Shown: piece after piece, positions 6,501 to 12,268 of the stretch
How positions within the stretch are numbered: the stretch's first letter is position 1
How the letters are laid out: every line of letters starts with the position of its first letter
Assembly (NCBI GenBank): GCA_026770585.1
Contig: MU646681.1
Location: 133,274 to 146,500, forward strand
DNA from: Baffinella frigidus
Lineage: Eukaryota > Cryptophyceae > Cryptomonadales > Baffinellaceae
Length of the DNA: 13,227 bases
Direction: 5' to 3'
Program-made: the position numbers and the translations under genes
Notes under the pieces: generated by a model
Told to the model about the DNA's origin: nothing
Databases searched by the model: none
What the model saw: the letters and a program-made list of their open reading frames with translations, nothing else

Positions 6501-9141
6501 CATACATACATACAAACATACATACATACATACATACATACATACATACATACATACATACATACATACATACATACATACAAACATATATGTATATTTC
6601 AACTGCGCCTGGACGACGGGGTCCTTGTCGCTCTAAAGTTGACGGGTTCGCACCACACGCCGGGCACGTCAACTTGTGAATAGTCCTGGTACAAAGCCCT
6701 GCCCGGTTCAGTCAACCGCACCTGAAAGAGAGGGAGCACGACGGAGAACGCGAGGGCATATGGCAGTTGACTAACCCCAACTTCTCCTGGTAGTGATCCT
6801 GCCCGGATTCGTTACTTTCCTGGTAAAAACCCCAATGTTTTAGTTAACTGCACCTGGAAGAGCGGGAGAACGACAGAGAACGCGAGAACCGAAAACAGTT
6901 GACTAACCCCTGCCTCCTCTGGTACTAATAATTGCGGGATTGGTTACTTTCCTGGTACAAAACGCAATTTTTTAGTCAAGTGCACCTGAAAGAGCGGGAG
7001 GACGACGGAGAACGCGAGGGCCTGCAGCTGCCGCGCGGTCACGCCCTGCGCCCCCTTGTCCATCACCTGTCCACTCCGATAAACCATATTAGATTAGGGT
7101 TTGGGGTTTGGGGTTTGGGGGCTAGGGGTTATTGGTTTAGGGGTTGTTGGTGAGCGTTGAGCGTTGAGCGTTAAGTGTTTACGGTTGAGGATTGAGTGCG
7201 GCACCTTTCCGAAGGCAGCAGCGAGCACGGACGCGTTGACAGCCTTACCCACCATCGGCGCCATCTCCACCGCGCTCGTCGCCACCCCTGCCCACCAAAC
7301 CCAAACCCCACGCTTCAGTACCAGCACCGTCAACTTTTGGCGGTGGGCCCGGGTGATCGACGCCATTTCCCCCGCCGAGCTCGCCACTCCTGCGAACAAT
7401 GCCGAAAGTTGACGGTGCTGCTACTTGAGTAAACCGCCAGATTTTGGCGGTGTGGCCGGGTGCATCGCCATGGGACACATGCCCACCTGCTGGTCGCCTC
7501 ACCTCACAGGTTATCGGCTCATTTTAAGGCTGAAGGTTGGGGTTAGGGTTTTCAGCTTAGCTTTTAGGGGTTAGGGTTCAGAGGTTAAAGGCATAGGGTT
7601 GAGGGTCCGGGATGTGGGGTTCAGGGTTCACGGTGTAGAGTTAGGGGCTACCAGTGATGAGCTCGTACTCCGTAAGCACGCCGTCGGCGTCGGTATCCAG
7701 GAGCATGAAGTGATAGTTCGCGACCAGGGGGTACGACAGGTCGCCGCCGCAGTCGCCGCCGTCCATGCTGGTGTTCAGTGTGCGTTTGGGGGTTGGGGTT
7801 GGGGTTGGGGGTTGGGGGTTGGAGTTTATGGTGTATGGTGTAGGGTTTATAGTGTATGGTTTATGTTGGATGGTGAATTGTGTATGGTTTATGGTGTATG
7901 GTTTATGGTTACAGCGTCGGTATCCAGGAGCATCAAGTGATAGCTGGCGACCAAGGGGTACGACAGGTCTCCGCTCCTGTCGCCGCCGTCCATCCTGCTG
8001 TTCAGTGTGCGGTTACGCTTTCGGGGTTGGGCTTCAGAGCCATCCAAAGTGGGACCATGCGTTCGTGGAGTGATGAAGGTAAGTGTGGAAGGGTTTCGGG
8101 TTTAGGGTTTAGAGCTTAGGGTTTAGGGTTCAGGGTTTAGGGTGTAGGGTGTAGGGTTGAGGGTTGAGGGTTGAGGGTGTGGGGTGTAGGCACATGGTGC
8201 ACGGAGAGATCGTTGGCAGGGGGTTGCAACAAGTCTCCGCCGCTTCCCCACGCACCCCTCCCCTAAACCCTAAACCCTGAACCTAAACCCTAAACCCTAA
8301 ACCCTAAACCCTCAACCCTAAACCCTAAACCCTAAACCCTCATCTAGCTGTGTCTCAGTTAATCTGGGCTCCTCGTTAAATGAATTTAGAGCAGGACTCC
8401 GTACACACGCTCACTACAAAGAGCATCAAAATTTATTTAATGGGGAGCCCAGATTAAGTGAGGCAGAGCTAGTACATCTCAACATGCGAACGCATGGCAC
8501 CAGCCACCAGAAGAGAACCGCATCGCCATATGCCACCGTCATGATAAATTTCACCAGGGATAAGCCCTGAGAGTTCATCTGTGGTGAGAAAAAAAACTCA
8601 ACTTCAACCCGATGTGGTTCTCTTCTGAAGAGAAGTGGCTGTGGCCAGGTGCGACATCCCCGACGGAGTTGCGAGCGGGATGGGAGGGGAGGTGGGGGGT
8701 TACTGGCAGGAGGCAGTCATGCAGACAGGATCGCACGTGCCGTCGCCGAGCATCGTCTCCGTGGAGCAGAGCGGCGAGCAGAAGGGCTTCCGAGGGGCTG
8801 AGCCGGGTGGTGAAAGGTTATTTTGAAAAGCGGTATTGAGGGTAGGAAGCGGCGGGTTAGGAGGAGCTGGAGAGGTTAGAAGAGAGGAAGGAAGGACACA
8901 AGGAAGGAGGAAGAGAGGGTTTAAAAAATCTGGCAAGGAGAAGTCTGGGGGGGTCGGGATGGGGGGTACTTGTTTCGAAGACAGGCCGCGGTGGGTAAGC
9001 AGGAGTGCTCGGACCCTGCGTCTCTTGGTTGGTCGCGTTGGTTGCGTTCGTGGCGTTCATGGCGAGAACCCCCGTGCCCCCGCACAGCAGCACGAGGACC
9101 GCCAATGCAGCCAGCGGCAGCCGCGCCATGCCCCTTCCCAT
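502..9141 (-). CDS. Secreted LNR / EF-hand / trypsin-like (S1A) mosaic protein, 14 exons, 3' end outside window
   Basis: Spliced model: 8970-9141, 8704-8797, 7652-7767, 7205-7287, 6986-7066, 6181-6257, 5724-5838, 4665-4752, 4305-4375, 3803-3892, 3203-3298, 2245-2325, 1574-1640, 502-651. All 13 junctions keep one frame over 1381 nt (460 residues). Seen: signal peptide 1-27, three NAT sequons at 29-37, a six-cysteine Lin-12/Notch repeat 64-95, EF-hand loops 113-124, 158-169 (degenerate), 200-211 and 301-312, then an S1A protease start from about 394. Cysteines 422 and 438 have the spacing of the conserved C42-C58 pair, but residue 437, the place of His57, is Glu. The protein is probably secreted or on the cell surface and calcium-responsive, with a protease-like C-terminus that may be inactive. 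Asp102 and Ser195 regions lie beyond the left edge. No known gene is recognised. Exon limits are inferred from phase, motifs and splice sites, without transcripts. Confidence 0.78.
703..753 (-). pseudogene. Decayed copy of the 5' part of exon 14
   Basis: Encodes GLSETGGSVHLCSGALIQ, close to GLSEAGVSAHLCSGALIH, with a usable acceptor (TCAG). It stops matching before the TTAEC region, so it complements the copy at 113-179. Confidence 0.72.
816..1455 (-). pseudogene. Three decayed tandem copies of exon 13
   Basis: Donor-side ends at 1404, 1158 and 816 read FNFVAWIS, FNFVAWIP and LSFIAWIT, against FDFVAWIS in exon 13. Each is followed by a GTGGCC or GTGACC donor. The N-terminal halves have diverged. 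Downstream intron sequence (GGGACGCG and a CCTGGTACAAA-type motif) was duplicated with them. The stretch between the copies shows no other gene. Confidence 0.72.
1574..1640 (-). CDS. Exon 13: N-terminus of the S1A domain
   Basis: Acceptor GGACAG, donor TCAG|GTGGCC, phase 1. It encodes TRGIDGVAAGAAF then DFVAWIS, which resembles the R|IVGG activation site and the FPWQVSL strand of trypsin-like proteases, with IDG in place of IVG. Three decayed copies lie downstream at about 1404-1455, 1158-1205 and 816-865. Confidence 0.72.
2245..2325 (-). CDS. Exon 12: Gln/Ala-rich linker
   Basis: Acceptor CACCCAG, donor CAG|GTGAGG, phase 0. It encodes a polar linker (ATGGAQGAQTLSQEK, then SLRRQ). The basic end lies just before the protease domain and may belong to the pro-region. 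A copy lies at 2430-2498. Confidence 0.65.
2336..2425 (+). repeat. GTATAAGC/AACAGC minisatellite, block 1
   Basis: Repeats of about 20 bp with core AACAGCGTATAAGCGTGTAT lie between the exon 12 copies. The same family recurs at 2748-2920 and 3070-3185. Confidence 0.85.
2430..2498 (-). pseudogene. Copy of exon 12 without a donor
   Basis: Starts ATGGAQTVSLKEG after a CACCAG acceptor and ends SLRRM where exon 12 has SLRRQ. The CAG|GT donor is changed (CGCATGC), so it could not be spliced like exon 12. Confidence 0.7.
2505..2640 (+). repeat. Degenerate telomere-like block
   Basis: GGGTTTGGGG and GGGTTGA units repeat through the intron between exons 11 and 12. Confidence 0.85.
2673..3030 (-). pseudogene. 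Two decayed copies of exon 11
   Basis: The copy at about 2673-2743 encodes IPITPGVCSWLISPNWFYKQ and has a GT donor but lacks the 5' part of the exon. The copy at about 2950-3030 begins IPITPGF and then loses frame by small insertions. Minisatellite sequence separates them. Confidence 0.75.
2748..3185 (+). repeat. GTATAAGC/AACAGC minisatellite, blocks 2 and 3
   Basis: AT-rich units (ACAGCATATAAGCTTATAC and variants) occupy 2748-2920 and 3070-3185, on both sides of a decayed exon 11 copy. The exon copy and satellite seem to have been duplicated together. Confidence 0.82.
3203..3298 (-). CDS. Exon 11: Trp/Cys-containing linker
   Basis: Acceptor GGACAG. It encodes VVEDTAGEINKG followed by IPITPGVCSWLISPNWFYKQ. 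The donor is CAG|GCATAT, a GC donor; the two decayed copies at the same point have GT. The domain is not recognised. It is the only one of three copies with an intact 5' part. Confidence 0.72.
3460..3775 (+). repeat. GAA trinucleotide and CT/CCCT pyrimidine tract
   Basis: A GAA/AAG run of about 16 units (3461-3509), then the exon 10 copy, then a CTGT/CTCT/CCCT tract (3597-3775). Long low-complexity reading frames here are not genes. Confidence 0.95.
3532..3600 (-). pseudogene. Copy of exon 10 lacking the EF loop
   Basis: Encodes EEEMVAVTFLGQDACGGFQ and keeps the CAG|GTTCTA donor, but the calcium loop has been replaced by pyrimidine-rich simple sequence. Confidence 0.72.
3803..3892 (-). CDS. 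Exon 10: fourth EF-hand (canonical loop)
   Basis: Acceptor CGGCAG, donor CAG|GTTCTG, phase 0 at both ends. The loop DLDGDGALSVEE has every canonical ligand position (Asp 1, 3, 5; Gly 6; Leu 8; Glu 12). It is followed by MVMVTVLGQDACGGFQ. A copy that lost its loop lies at 3532-3600. Confidence 0.82.
3901..4300 (+). repeat. Intronic telomere-like TTTAGGG array
   Basis: Exact TTTAGGG runs (best at 3968-4062) and degenerate variants fill almost the whole intron between exons 9 and 10. The only unique piece is about 4065-4135. Confidence 0.95.
4305..4375 (-). CDS. Exon 9: short exon leading into the fourth EF-hand
   Basis: Acceptor CCCAG, donor TCG|GTAAAC. It lies between two telomere-like blocks. 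It encodes a segment ending GINDAWFQS, which makes a good entering helix for the EF loop of exon 10. No duplicate of this exon is visible. Confidence 0.6.
4665..4752 (-). CDS. Exon 8: helical segment ending D-V-D-G
   Basis: Acceptor GTGCAG directly before ATGGGCGGG. It encodes MGGEGRAWLGDEKGL and a hydrophobic helix ALLLFSFITDVD. The donor GTTTTT at 4664 (phase 1) fits exon 9; an alternative donor GTCGAC would skip it. Three decayed copies lie upstream at about 4866-4948, 4990-5044 and 5118-5164. Confidence 0.68.
4866..5164 (-). pseudogene. Three decayed copies of exon 8
   Basis: Each starts after a CAG acceptor: MGGEGRAWLGDEKGLR (4948, then frame loss), a copy with an in-frame TGA at codon 3 (5044), and ISGEGRVLLGDD with ATG changed to ATA (5164). 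Decay increases with distance from exon 8. Confidence 0.75.
5422..5501 (-). pseudogene. Second copy of exon 7
   Basis: Encodes CVEGMGQTFEVPLLAQRG, nearly identical to exon 7, with donor CAG|GTATAC. Its nearest acceptor (GAAG at 5502) gives the wrong phase for exon 6. Confidence 0.68.
5560..5705 (+). repeat. CCCTAAG/CCCTAAA-like block
   Basis: Repeats of CCCTAAGC, CCCCAAAC and CCCTACG, in the opposite orientation to most intronic blocks. A similar C-rich block lies at 6060-6160. Confidence 0.85.
5724..5838 (-). CDS. Exon 7: end of third EF-hand and a helical segment
   Basis: The one-base phase after CTCAG restores a TCEEM sequence that closes the EF loop begun in exon 6, which supports the junction. 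The rest (CVEGMGQTFDVPLLAQRG and on) is not a domain I recognise. Donor CAG|GTGGAG. A second, phase-incompatible copy lies at 5422-5501. Confidence 0.75.
5961..6033 (-). pseudogene. Frame-shifted copy of exon 6
   Basis: Encodes DRATWTAVATYTINAFDSNW and then an EF loop with Asp at 5, with the same AC|GTACCG donor. Four G after the CAG acceptor are missing, so entry from exon 5 would be out of frame. A third fragment (acceptor and DRAMW only) lies at 6379-6394. Confidence 0.7.
6181..6257 (-). CDS. Exon 6: first part of the third EF-hand
   Basis: Acceptor GGCAG at 6262-6258, donor AC|GTACCG, phase 2. It encodes TYTINAV followed by the loop start DTNWTGTT, which is completed by T-C-E-E from exon 7. 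Asp 1, Asn 3, Thr 5, Gly 6 and Glu 12 are consistent with an EF-hand. A related copy with a shifted frame lies at 5961-6033. Confidence 0.75.
6277..6370 (+). repeat. Telomere-like block in intron 5
   Basis: GGGTTAGG, TTTAGGG and GGGTTTGG units. Related blocks occur at 4385-4435, 5930-5951, 7095-7145, 7530-7640 and 7784-7910. Confidence 0.85.
6498..6592 (+). repeat. CATA tetranucleotide microsatellite
   Basis: ACATACAT repeats over about 90 bp with two CAAA interruptions. A long reading frame of Cys-Met-Tyr-Val here is an artefact of the repeat. Confidence 0.95.
6722..6886 (-). pseudogene. Two partial copies of the 3' end of exon 5
   Basis: At about 6854-6886 and 6722-6754 the exact peptide LAFSVVLPLFQ and its CAG|GTG donor recur. 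With exon 5 itself they are spaced 132 bp apart (CACCTG on the plus strand at 6719, 6851 and 6983). No 5' half of the exon is present. Confidence 0.75.
6986..7066 (-). CDS. Exon 5: degenerate EF-hand and exit helix
   Basis: Acceptor GGACAG, donor CAG|GTGCAC, both phase 0. The loop DKGAQGVTARQL keeps Asp 1 and Gly 6 but has Gly at 3, Gln at 5 and Leu at 12, so calcium binding is unlikely. The exit helix ends LAFSVVLPLFQ. Copies of only the last 36 bases occur at about 6854-6886 and 6722-6754. Confidence 0.72.
7205..7287 (-). CDS. Exon 4: linker helix between the first two EF-hands
   Basis: Acceptor GCAG at 7291-7288, donor AAG|GTGCCG. It encodes an Ala/Val-rich helical segment ending AAAFGK, which forms the entering helix of the degenerate EF-hand in exon 5. 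Two decayed copies lie at about 7335-7389 and 7443-7500. Confidence 0.72.
7335..7500 (-). pseudogene. Two decayed copies of exon 4
   Basis: The copy from 7389 encodes GVASSAGEMAS (exon 4: GVATSAVEMAP) after a GCAG acceptor and then diverges into CGCCAAAAGTTGACGG. The copy at 7443-7500 is similar only at nucleotide level. Confidence 0.62.
7652..7767 (-). CDS. Exon 3: end of LNR (MDGGDC) plus first EF-hand
   Basis: The exon completes the LNR as C-H-M-D-G-G-D-C, the spacing seen in Notch LNRs (C-x-x-D-G-G-D-C). It then encodes an EF-hand: hydrophobic helix YHFMLL, loop DTDADGVLTEYE with Asp at 1, 3 and 5, Gly at 6, Leu at 8 and Glu at 12. This loop should bind calcium. The donor is GTAGCC, phase 1. 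A damaged copy lies upstream at 7913-7994. Confidence 0.83.
7913..7994 (-). pseudogene. Damaged copy of exon 3 (lost LNR cysteine)
   Basis: Encodes MDGGDRSGDLSYPLVASYHL and LLDTDA, so the sixth LNR cysteine is Arg and the EF loop stops after Asp-Ala at a GTAACC donor. It has an acceptor of the right phase (CAG at 7997-7995), so mis-splicing into it is possible. Confidence 0.7.
8096..8340 (+). repeat. Facing telomere-like blocks (TTTAGGG then CCCTAAA)
   Basis: 8096-8190 is TTTAGGG/GGGTTGA. After about 70 bp of unique sequence, 8260-8340 is CCCTAAA. They form a large inverted arrangement in intron 2, just left of the element at 8344-8472. Confidence 0.9.
8344..8472. mobile_element. 129-bp foldback/MITE-like element in intron 2
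   Basis: Arms of 44 bp at 8344-8387 and 8429-8472 are inverted copies with 38 of 44 matches; the core is TTAATCTGGGCTCC. The loop is 41 bp and non-coding. Both ends carry CTAG, so a TA target duplication is possible. As RNA, several mismatches would be G-U pairs, so a hairpin precursor is an alternative. Confidence 0.65.
8704..8797 (-). CDS. Exon 2: first five cysteines of a Lin-12/Notch repeat
   Basis: The acceptor is CTCAG at 8802-8798. The exon encodes CSPLC, then LGDGTCDPVC, then MTASC, the C1-C5 spacing of a Lin-12/Notch repeat (LNR) with its GDG-x-C-D calcium-binding core. The donor GTAACC leaves two bases (CA) that join exon 3. LNRs fold only with the last cysteine, which here sits in the next exon. 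Confidence 0.82.
8970..9141 (-). CDS. Exon 1: signal peptide and N-glycosylation cluster
   Basis: The start ATG at 9141 is followed by a basic residue and then a hydrophobic core (LPLAALAVLVLL), with a likely cleavage after LA at residue 27. Residues 29-37 are three consecutive Asn-Ala-Thr sequons, then a Pro/Ser/Thr-rich stretch. The frame is open further upstream, but a start there would bury the hydrophobic core, so 9141 (or the ATG at 9129) is preferred. The donor is GTACCC at 8969, leaving one base of a codon that exon 2 completes. Confidence 0.75.
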
Positions 9142-9382
9142 ACTGCACCCAGCGCCCGGGCTTATCCCCAAAACCGGTTTTCTTGGAGCCATTGGTTGGC
9201 GTTGGAGCCGTTTTGGTCCGTGGAGCCGTTTTTCGACCAAAAGTGAAAAAATGACATTCAGATTGGTCAACCCGCGCCCATTCGGAGATTTTCCACACTC
9301 GCCAAGGTGAGCGCCGCACCCTCTCACCCGGCTGCTTGTGGCGTGTTGCGGGCGCTGACGGCTGTGTTTGTGCGTGTGTGCA
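9142..9382. promoter_or_regulatory. Divergent promoter region with three 19-bp repeats
   Basis: Lies between the minus-strand gene start and a probable plus-strand gene. TTGGAGCC-x-TT units at 9183, 9202 and 9221 recur every 19 bp, 40-100 bp upstream of the minus-strand start. A spliced leader intron of the plus-strand gene (GTGAGC at 9307 to GTGCAG at 9382) may lie here. A regulatory role is inferred from position. Confidence 0.45.
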
Positions 9383-9893
9383 GATGTTCATGAAGCTCGC
9401 TGGTGAGAATGGGAGGGCTGCTGGCGCGCGTTTGCCGGGACATGCCTGATTTCTCCCGATCTCTTCCTCATGTTTTGCTGCAGCCTCCCAGCCTTGATGA
9501 GCGTCCAATTGGGACTTGAACGGGACTTCGGGGGCCGGTTAGGGTGCGAACTTGTTCAGGGACAGCCCTCCTACTTTTTGTGTTCTCGGGAGATCAGCCT
9601 GCAGCCGGTGGTTCAGACTAGCTGCTTGTGCTGGTTGGATAGCTTGCAGCGCGGAGGAGGGGGGCGGCAGGAGGTTCTTGGCCAGGGTGTACAACTGTTC
9701 ACGGCGTCCACGGTTTGCCACCGGGTTGTTTGGCAGTCTCTTCCCGGGTTGCGCAGAGCTGTAGCGCTGACTGCTCGCCCGGGGTGCCCCAGACGCTGCT
9801 GCCCCCAAGAAGCTCAACCGCCAGGAGTGCGTCGCGGAGCTCTCCCGGCTCCACGTGCACCTCCCCGTGAAGCTCCCCAACGACAACTCTGAG
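9383..9893 (+). CDS. Unrecognised plus-strand gene, first two coding exons (partial model)
   Basis: Exon 9383-9401 (MFMKLA) follows a TTTGTGCGTGTGTGCAG acceptor and has donor GTGAGA. Exon 9793-9893 has acceptor CCCCAG and donor GAG|GTGCAT and encodes DAAAPKKLNRQECVAELSRL then HVHLPVKLPNDNSE. The phases join, and third codon positions in the larger exon are almost all G or C. The protein family is not recognised. A later exon may be VSCTVTMH plus stop after CACCAG at 10735 (phase fits), which is weak. The opposite strand is also open here, so strand is not certain. Confidence 0.4.
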
Positions 9894-9924
9894 GTGCATA
9901 CCACGCCCTGAAAAGCACAGCCCT

Positions 9925-10005
9925 GACTGATGCTAAGGGAGAGGGAGAGAGGGAAGGAGAGAGGAAGAGGGAGGGGGGGGGGAGGGAGGAGGGAGGCAGG
10001 TGTAG
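9925..10005 (+). repeat. Purine-rich GA/GGGA tract
   Basis: AGGGAGAGG-type simple sequence with a run of nine or more G, lying between the two exon copies. Confidence 0.9.
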
Positions 10006-10018
10006 CCTTACTTGCTGT

Positions 10019-10062
10019 CACCTCCACCTCCCCGTGAGGCTCCCCAACGGCAACTCCTAGGT
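10019..10062 (+). pseudogene. Decayed copy of the 9793-9893 exon end
   Basis: Encodes HLHLPVRLPNGNS followed by TAG where the other copy has GAG, then the same GGTGCATACC. This repeats the exon-duplication pattern in the plus-strand gene. Confidence 0.68.
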
Positions 10063-10067
10063 GCATA

Positions 10068-10420
10068 CCAACCCTCCCCAGCCCTCACCATCCGTCCCCA
10101 TTCCTCCCCCCCAGCCCTCCCCACCCATTCCTGCCCAGCCCTCCCCAGCCCTCCTCATCGCTTCGGGTGTAGGGTGAGGGTGTAGGGTGGAATTCCCCCC
10201 CCCCAAGCCCTCCGCATTCCTCCCCAGCCCTCCTCATTCCTCCCAATTCCTCCTCTGCCCTCCCCAGCCCTCCCCAGCCCTCCCCATTGCTTTCCAGCCC
10301 TTACCAGCCCTCACCATCCCTCCCCATCCCTCCCCAGCCCCATCCCTCACCAGCACTCCCCAGCCCTCACCTCACCAGCACTCAACACGTCCCAGCACTC
10401 ACCAGCCCCCAGACAAAGAG
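10068..10420 (+). repeat. CCAGCCCTCCC minisatellite
   Basis: Pyrimidine-rich units of about 10-12 bp (CCCAGCCCTCC) with drift toward CCAGCACTCAC. No coding exon is supported inside. Confidence 0.9.
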
Positions 10421-10450
10421 AGCCTGGGCCAGCAGAGGTCAGCCCTCGTT

Positions 10451-10621
10451 TCTGCATTGCAGTTGTGCGCGAGAGAATTGCCCCCCCCCCAGAAGCAGTC
10501 ACTGCGAGCAATATCTGGGTTCGGGGTGTAGGGTTGCACAACTGCGATGCAGTGGTGCGCGAGAGAATCGTCCGCCCCCCCAGAAGCAGATAGTGCGAAC
10601 AATGTCTTGTGCGACATAGGT
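10451..10621 (+). repeat. Tandem 90-bp duplication, possible duplicated exon
   Basis: Two copies begin TGCATTGCAG / TGCGATGCAG at 10452 and 10542, then GTGCGCGAGAGAATYG, a poly-C run and AGAAGCAG. A CAG acceptor and the VRERI reading occur in both, but the C-run shifts the frame in the second copy. Coding status is unresolved. Confidence 0.7.
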
Positions 10622-10649
10622 TAGGGCCGACACGGGCCTTGCGCGATCT

Positions 10650-10720
10650 GACGCCTAAACCCTAAAACCTAAAACCTAAACCCGAAACCCGAAACCCGAA
10701 ATCCGAAACCCGAAACCCGC
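10650..10720 (+). repeat. CCCTAAA/CCCGAAA block
   Basis: Degenerate heptamers shift from CCTAAAA to CCCGAAA over 70 bp. Confidence 0.88.
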
Positions 10721-10749
10721 CTCGGCACACCAGGTGTCGTGCACCGTGA

Positions 10750-11550
10750 CCATGCACTAAGCGTCCCCGGAGGAGCGCATCTGAGAGATGAGCTATGACG
10801 GCGCCAAGGGCAAAATGGCTCCAACGGTCTGAGAGCTGTGACGGCGCTGGGGGCATGTGAGCGTAGCTCAGAGCGAGAGAAGCGAGAGCGTGTGAGACAC
10901 GAAGCAAGCACAAGGCTGCAGGCGCCGACCATTCTGGGAAGGCGCTCCTGTCGCCTCGGGCCGTGGAGCCCTTCAATGGCTCCAGAGGGCGCTAGTGAAT
11001 ACAACTATCGAAACTCAGTACCTCCACGAGTCCTCGTCCTCGCATGTACAGTGTGGTTAGCAGTTAGTAGTTGGTACTTTTTTGTACAACGTGGTTAGTA
11101 GTTGGCACGTTTGCGGCACGCGTCAAGAAGGGAGACGGGAGGCAGCTGAGTCCTCAGTTCTTGGGCAAGGACTCGTCCGCGCATGTCTCGCATGTCTCGC
11201 CCTCTTCTCTGCCTCCTCTTCTTGAGACCTGGTTTCCGTTGAGGTTTTAGGATTTAAGTTCCCGTGACTATTAACAGGAACGGCCCTGTAAGGTCTCCCG
11301 AGATTTCTGGGATGACTGGTCCTCCTCTCCTCACATGTCCTCACATGTCCGTCTCTCCTCCGTGGCAGTGAGAGTTGCTTTGCAGGGCACGTTGCTGATT
11401 TGCTCTATCCCGAGTCGGCCAGGGGGTCCAAATAGACCCCCGACAGGTCCTAGACAGGTCCTAGGGGCCTACAGGCCCTGCACGGTAGGGAATATCTGGG
11501 CTATAAGAAAACGGAACTTAAGAACACAGACCGGATTTGGGCCCGCCGTT
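10750..11550. other. No supported gene
   Basis: Open frames are short and unlike any family I know. Small direct repeats occur (CATGTCTCG twice at 11183-11200; TCACATGTCC twice near 11331-11349; ACAGGTCCTAG twice near 11441-11463). No tRNA or rRNA signature was seen. Confidence 0.5.
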
Positions 11551-11555
11551 TTTTT

Positions 11556-11613
11556 AATTCAGTACCAGAGGGTTGACTAAATCTTGCGTTCTTTTAACCC
11601 TCTGGTACTAATT
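11556..11613. repeat. Inverted repeat with AGTACCAGAGGGTT arms
   Basis: Arms at 11556-11574 and 11596-11613 match at 18 positions with one extra base; the loop is 21 bp. The arm shares CTCTGGTACTAAT with 6917-6930 and TTGACTAA with 6898. Confidence 0.8.
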
Positions 11614-12268
11614 TAAGAAAACAGACACGGACCGATGCCGGAACACCCGTGTTCTTGTAGCCCTGATACCCCTGTATGGGGGGGGGGCAAGATCTAATAA
11701 GTTGACAAACACGACCGCTTCACGCTAGGGGGAGAGGTGTGAGAGACCAGAGTTATGGTGGTCCTCGGGGAGTTCCTGATGTTCGAGATACGACGCGTAC
11801 ATTGATCAATCACGATTCAACACGGTCACCATTTAACTTTACACCGTCCCGATTGAGAGGTGTTGTGATAGGCTCGTGGGAGGCGACTCGCGAGAGCAGA
11901 AGATGCTCAAGAGGGTCACCTACCCAGAGTCATATCACCAAGTACAACGTATGATACGAACATTACAATGTCTTGGATTACTTGTCGATTATTCAAGATC
12001 CTGTAGGTCCTTGAGGTTTAATTTCGCCCAACATAGCCCAACGACACGCGTGTCGTTGTGTCGGGGAGAACGCCCTTGTAATTTAATTTCGCTCACTTCG
12101 AGAACTCCCTCCAAAAAAGTTTTTGCTTTCGAAGGGCGTTCTCCCAAAAAAAAACTTAAGAGGGCGTTCTCCCGCACCCCTGCAGCGACCTGCATCAAGT
12201 GAACCGGAACCTCGACACAAGGAACTTCCCCACCCGAGTTCCTTATGCCCCGTTCTTTACTCCCCCAT
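11614..12268. other. Unassigned region with palindromes
   Basis: A perfect 20-bp palindrome at 12039-12058 (CAACGACACG and its complement), and three copies of GGGAGAACGCCC or its complement (12063, 12137, 12162), two of them inverted. The frame from 11876 (TYPESYHQVQRMIRTLQCLG inside) is open for 108 codons but unrecognised. Confidence 0.55.

Noticed and set aside
6319-6672. 117-codon frame with repeated Cys-Met-Tyr-Val
   Set aside because: It is a CATA microsatellite read in frame.
8857-9327. Longer N-terminus starting at 9327
   Set aside because: It would bury a clear signal peptide core; the extension has no recognisable features.
9699-9899. Minus-strand reading of the duplicated exon (RVVVGELHGEVHV)
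   Set aside because: Also open in both copies, but the plus-strand frame has stronger G/C at third positions and phase-compatible splice sites; strand remains uncertain.
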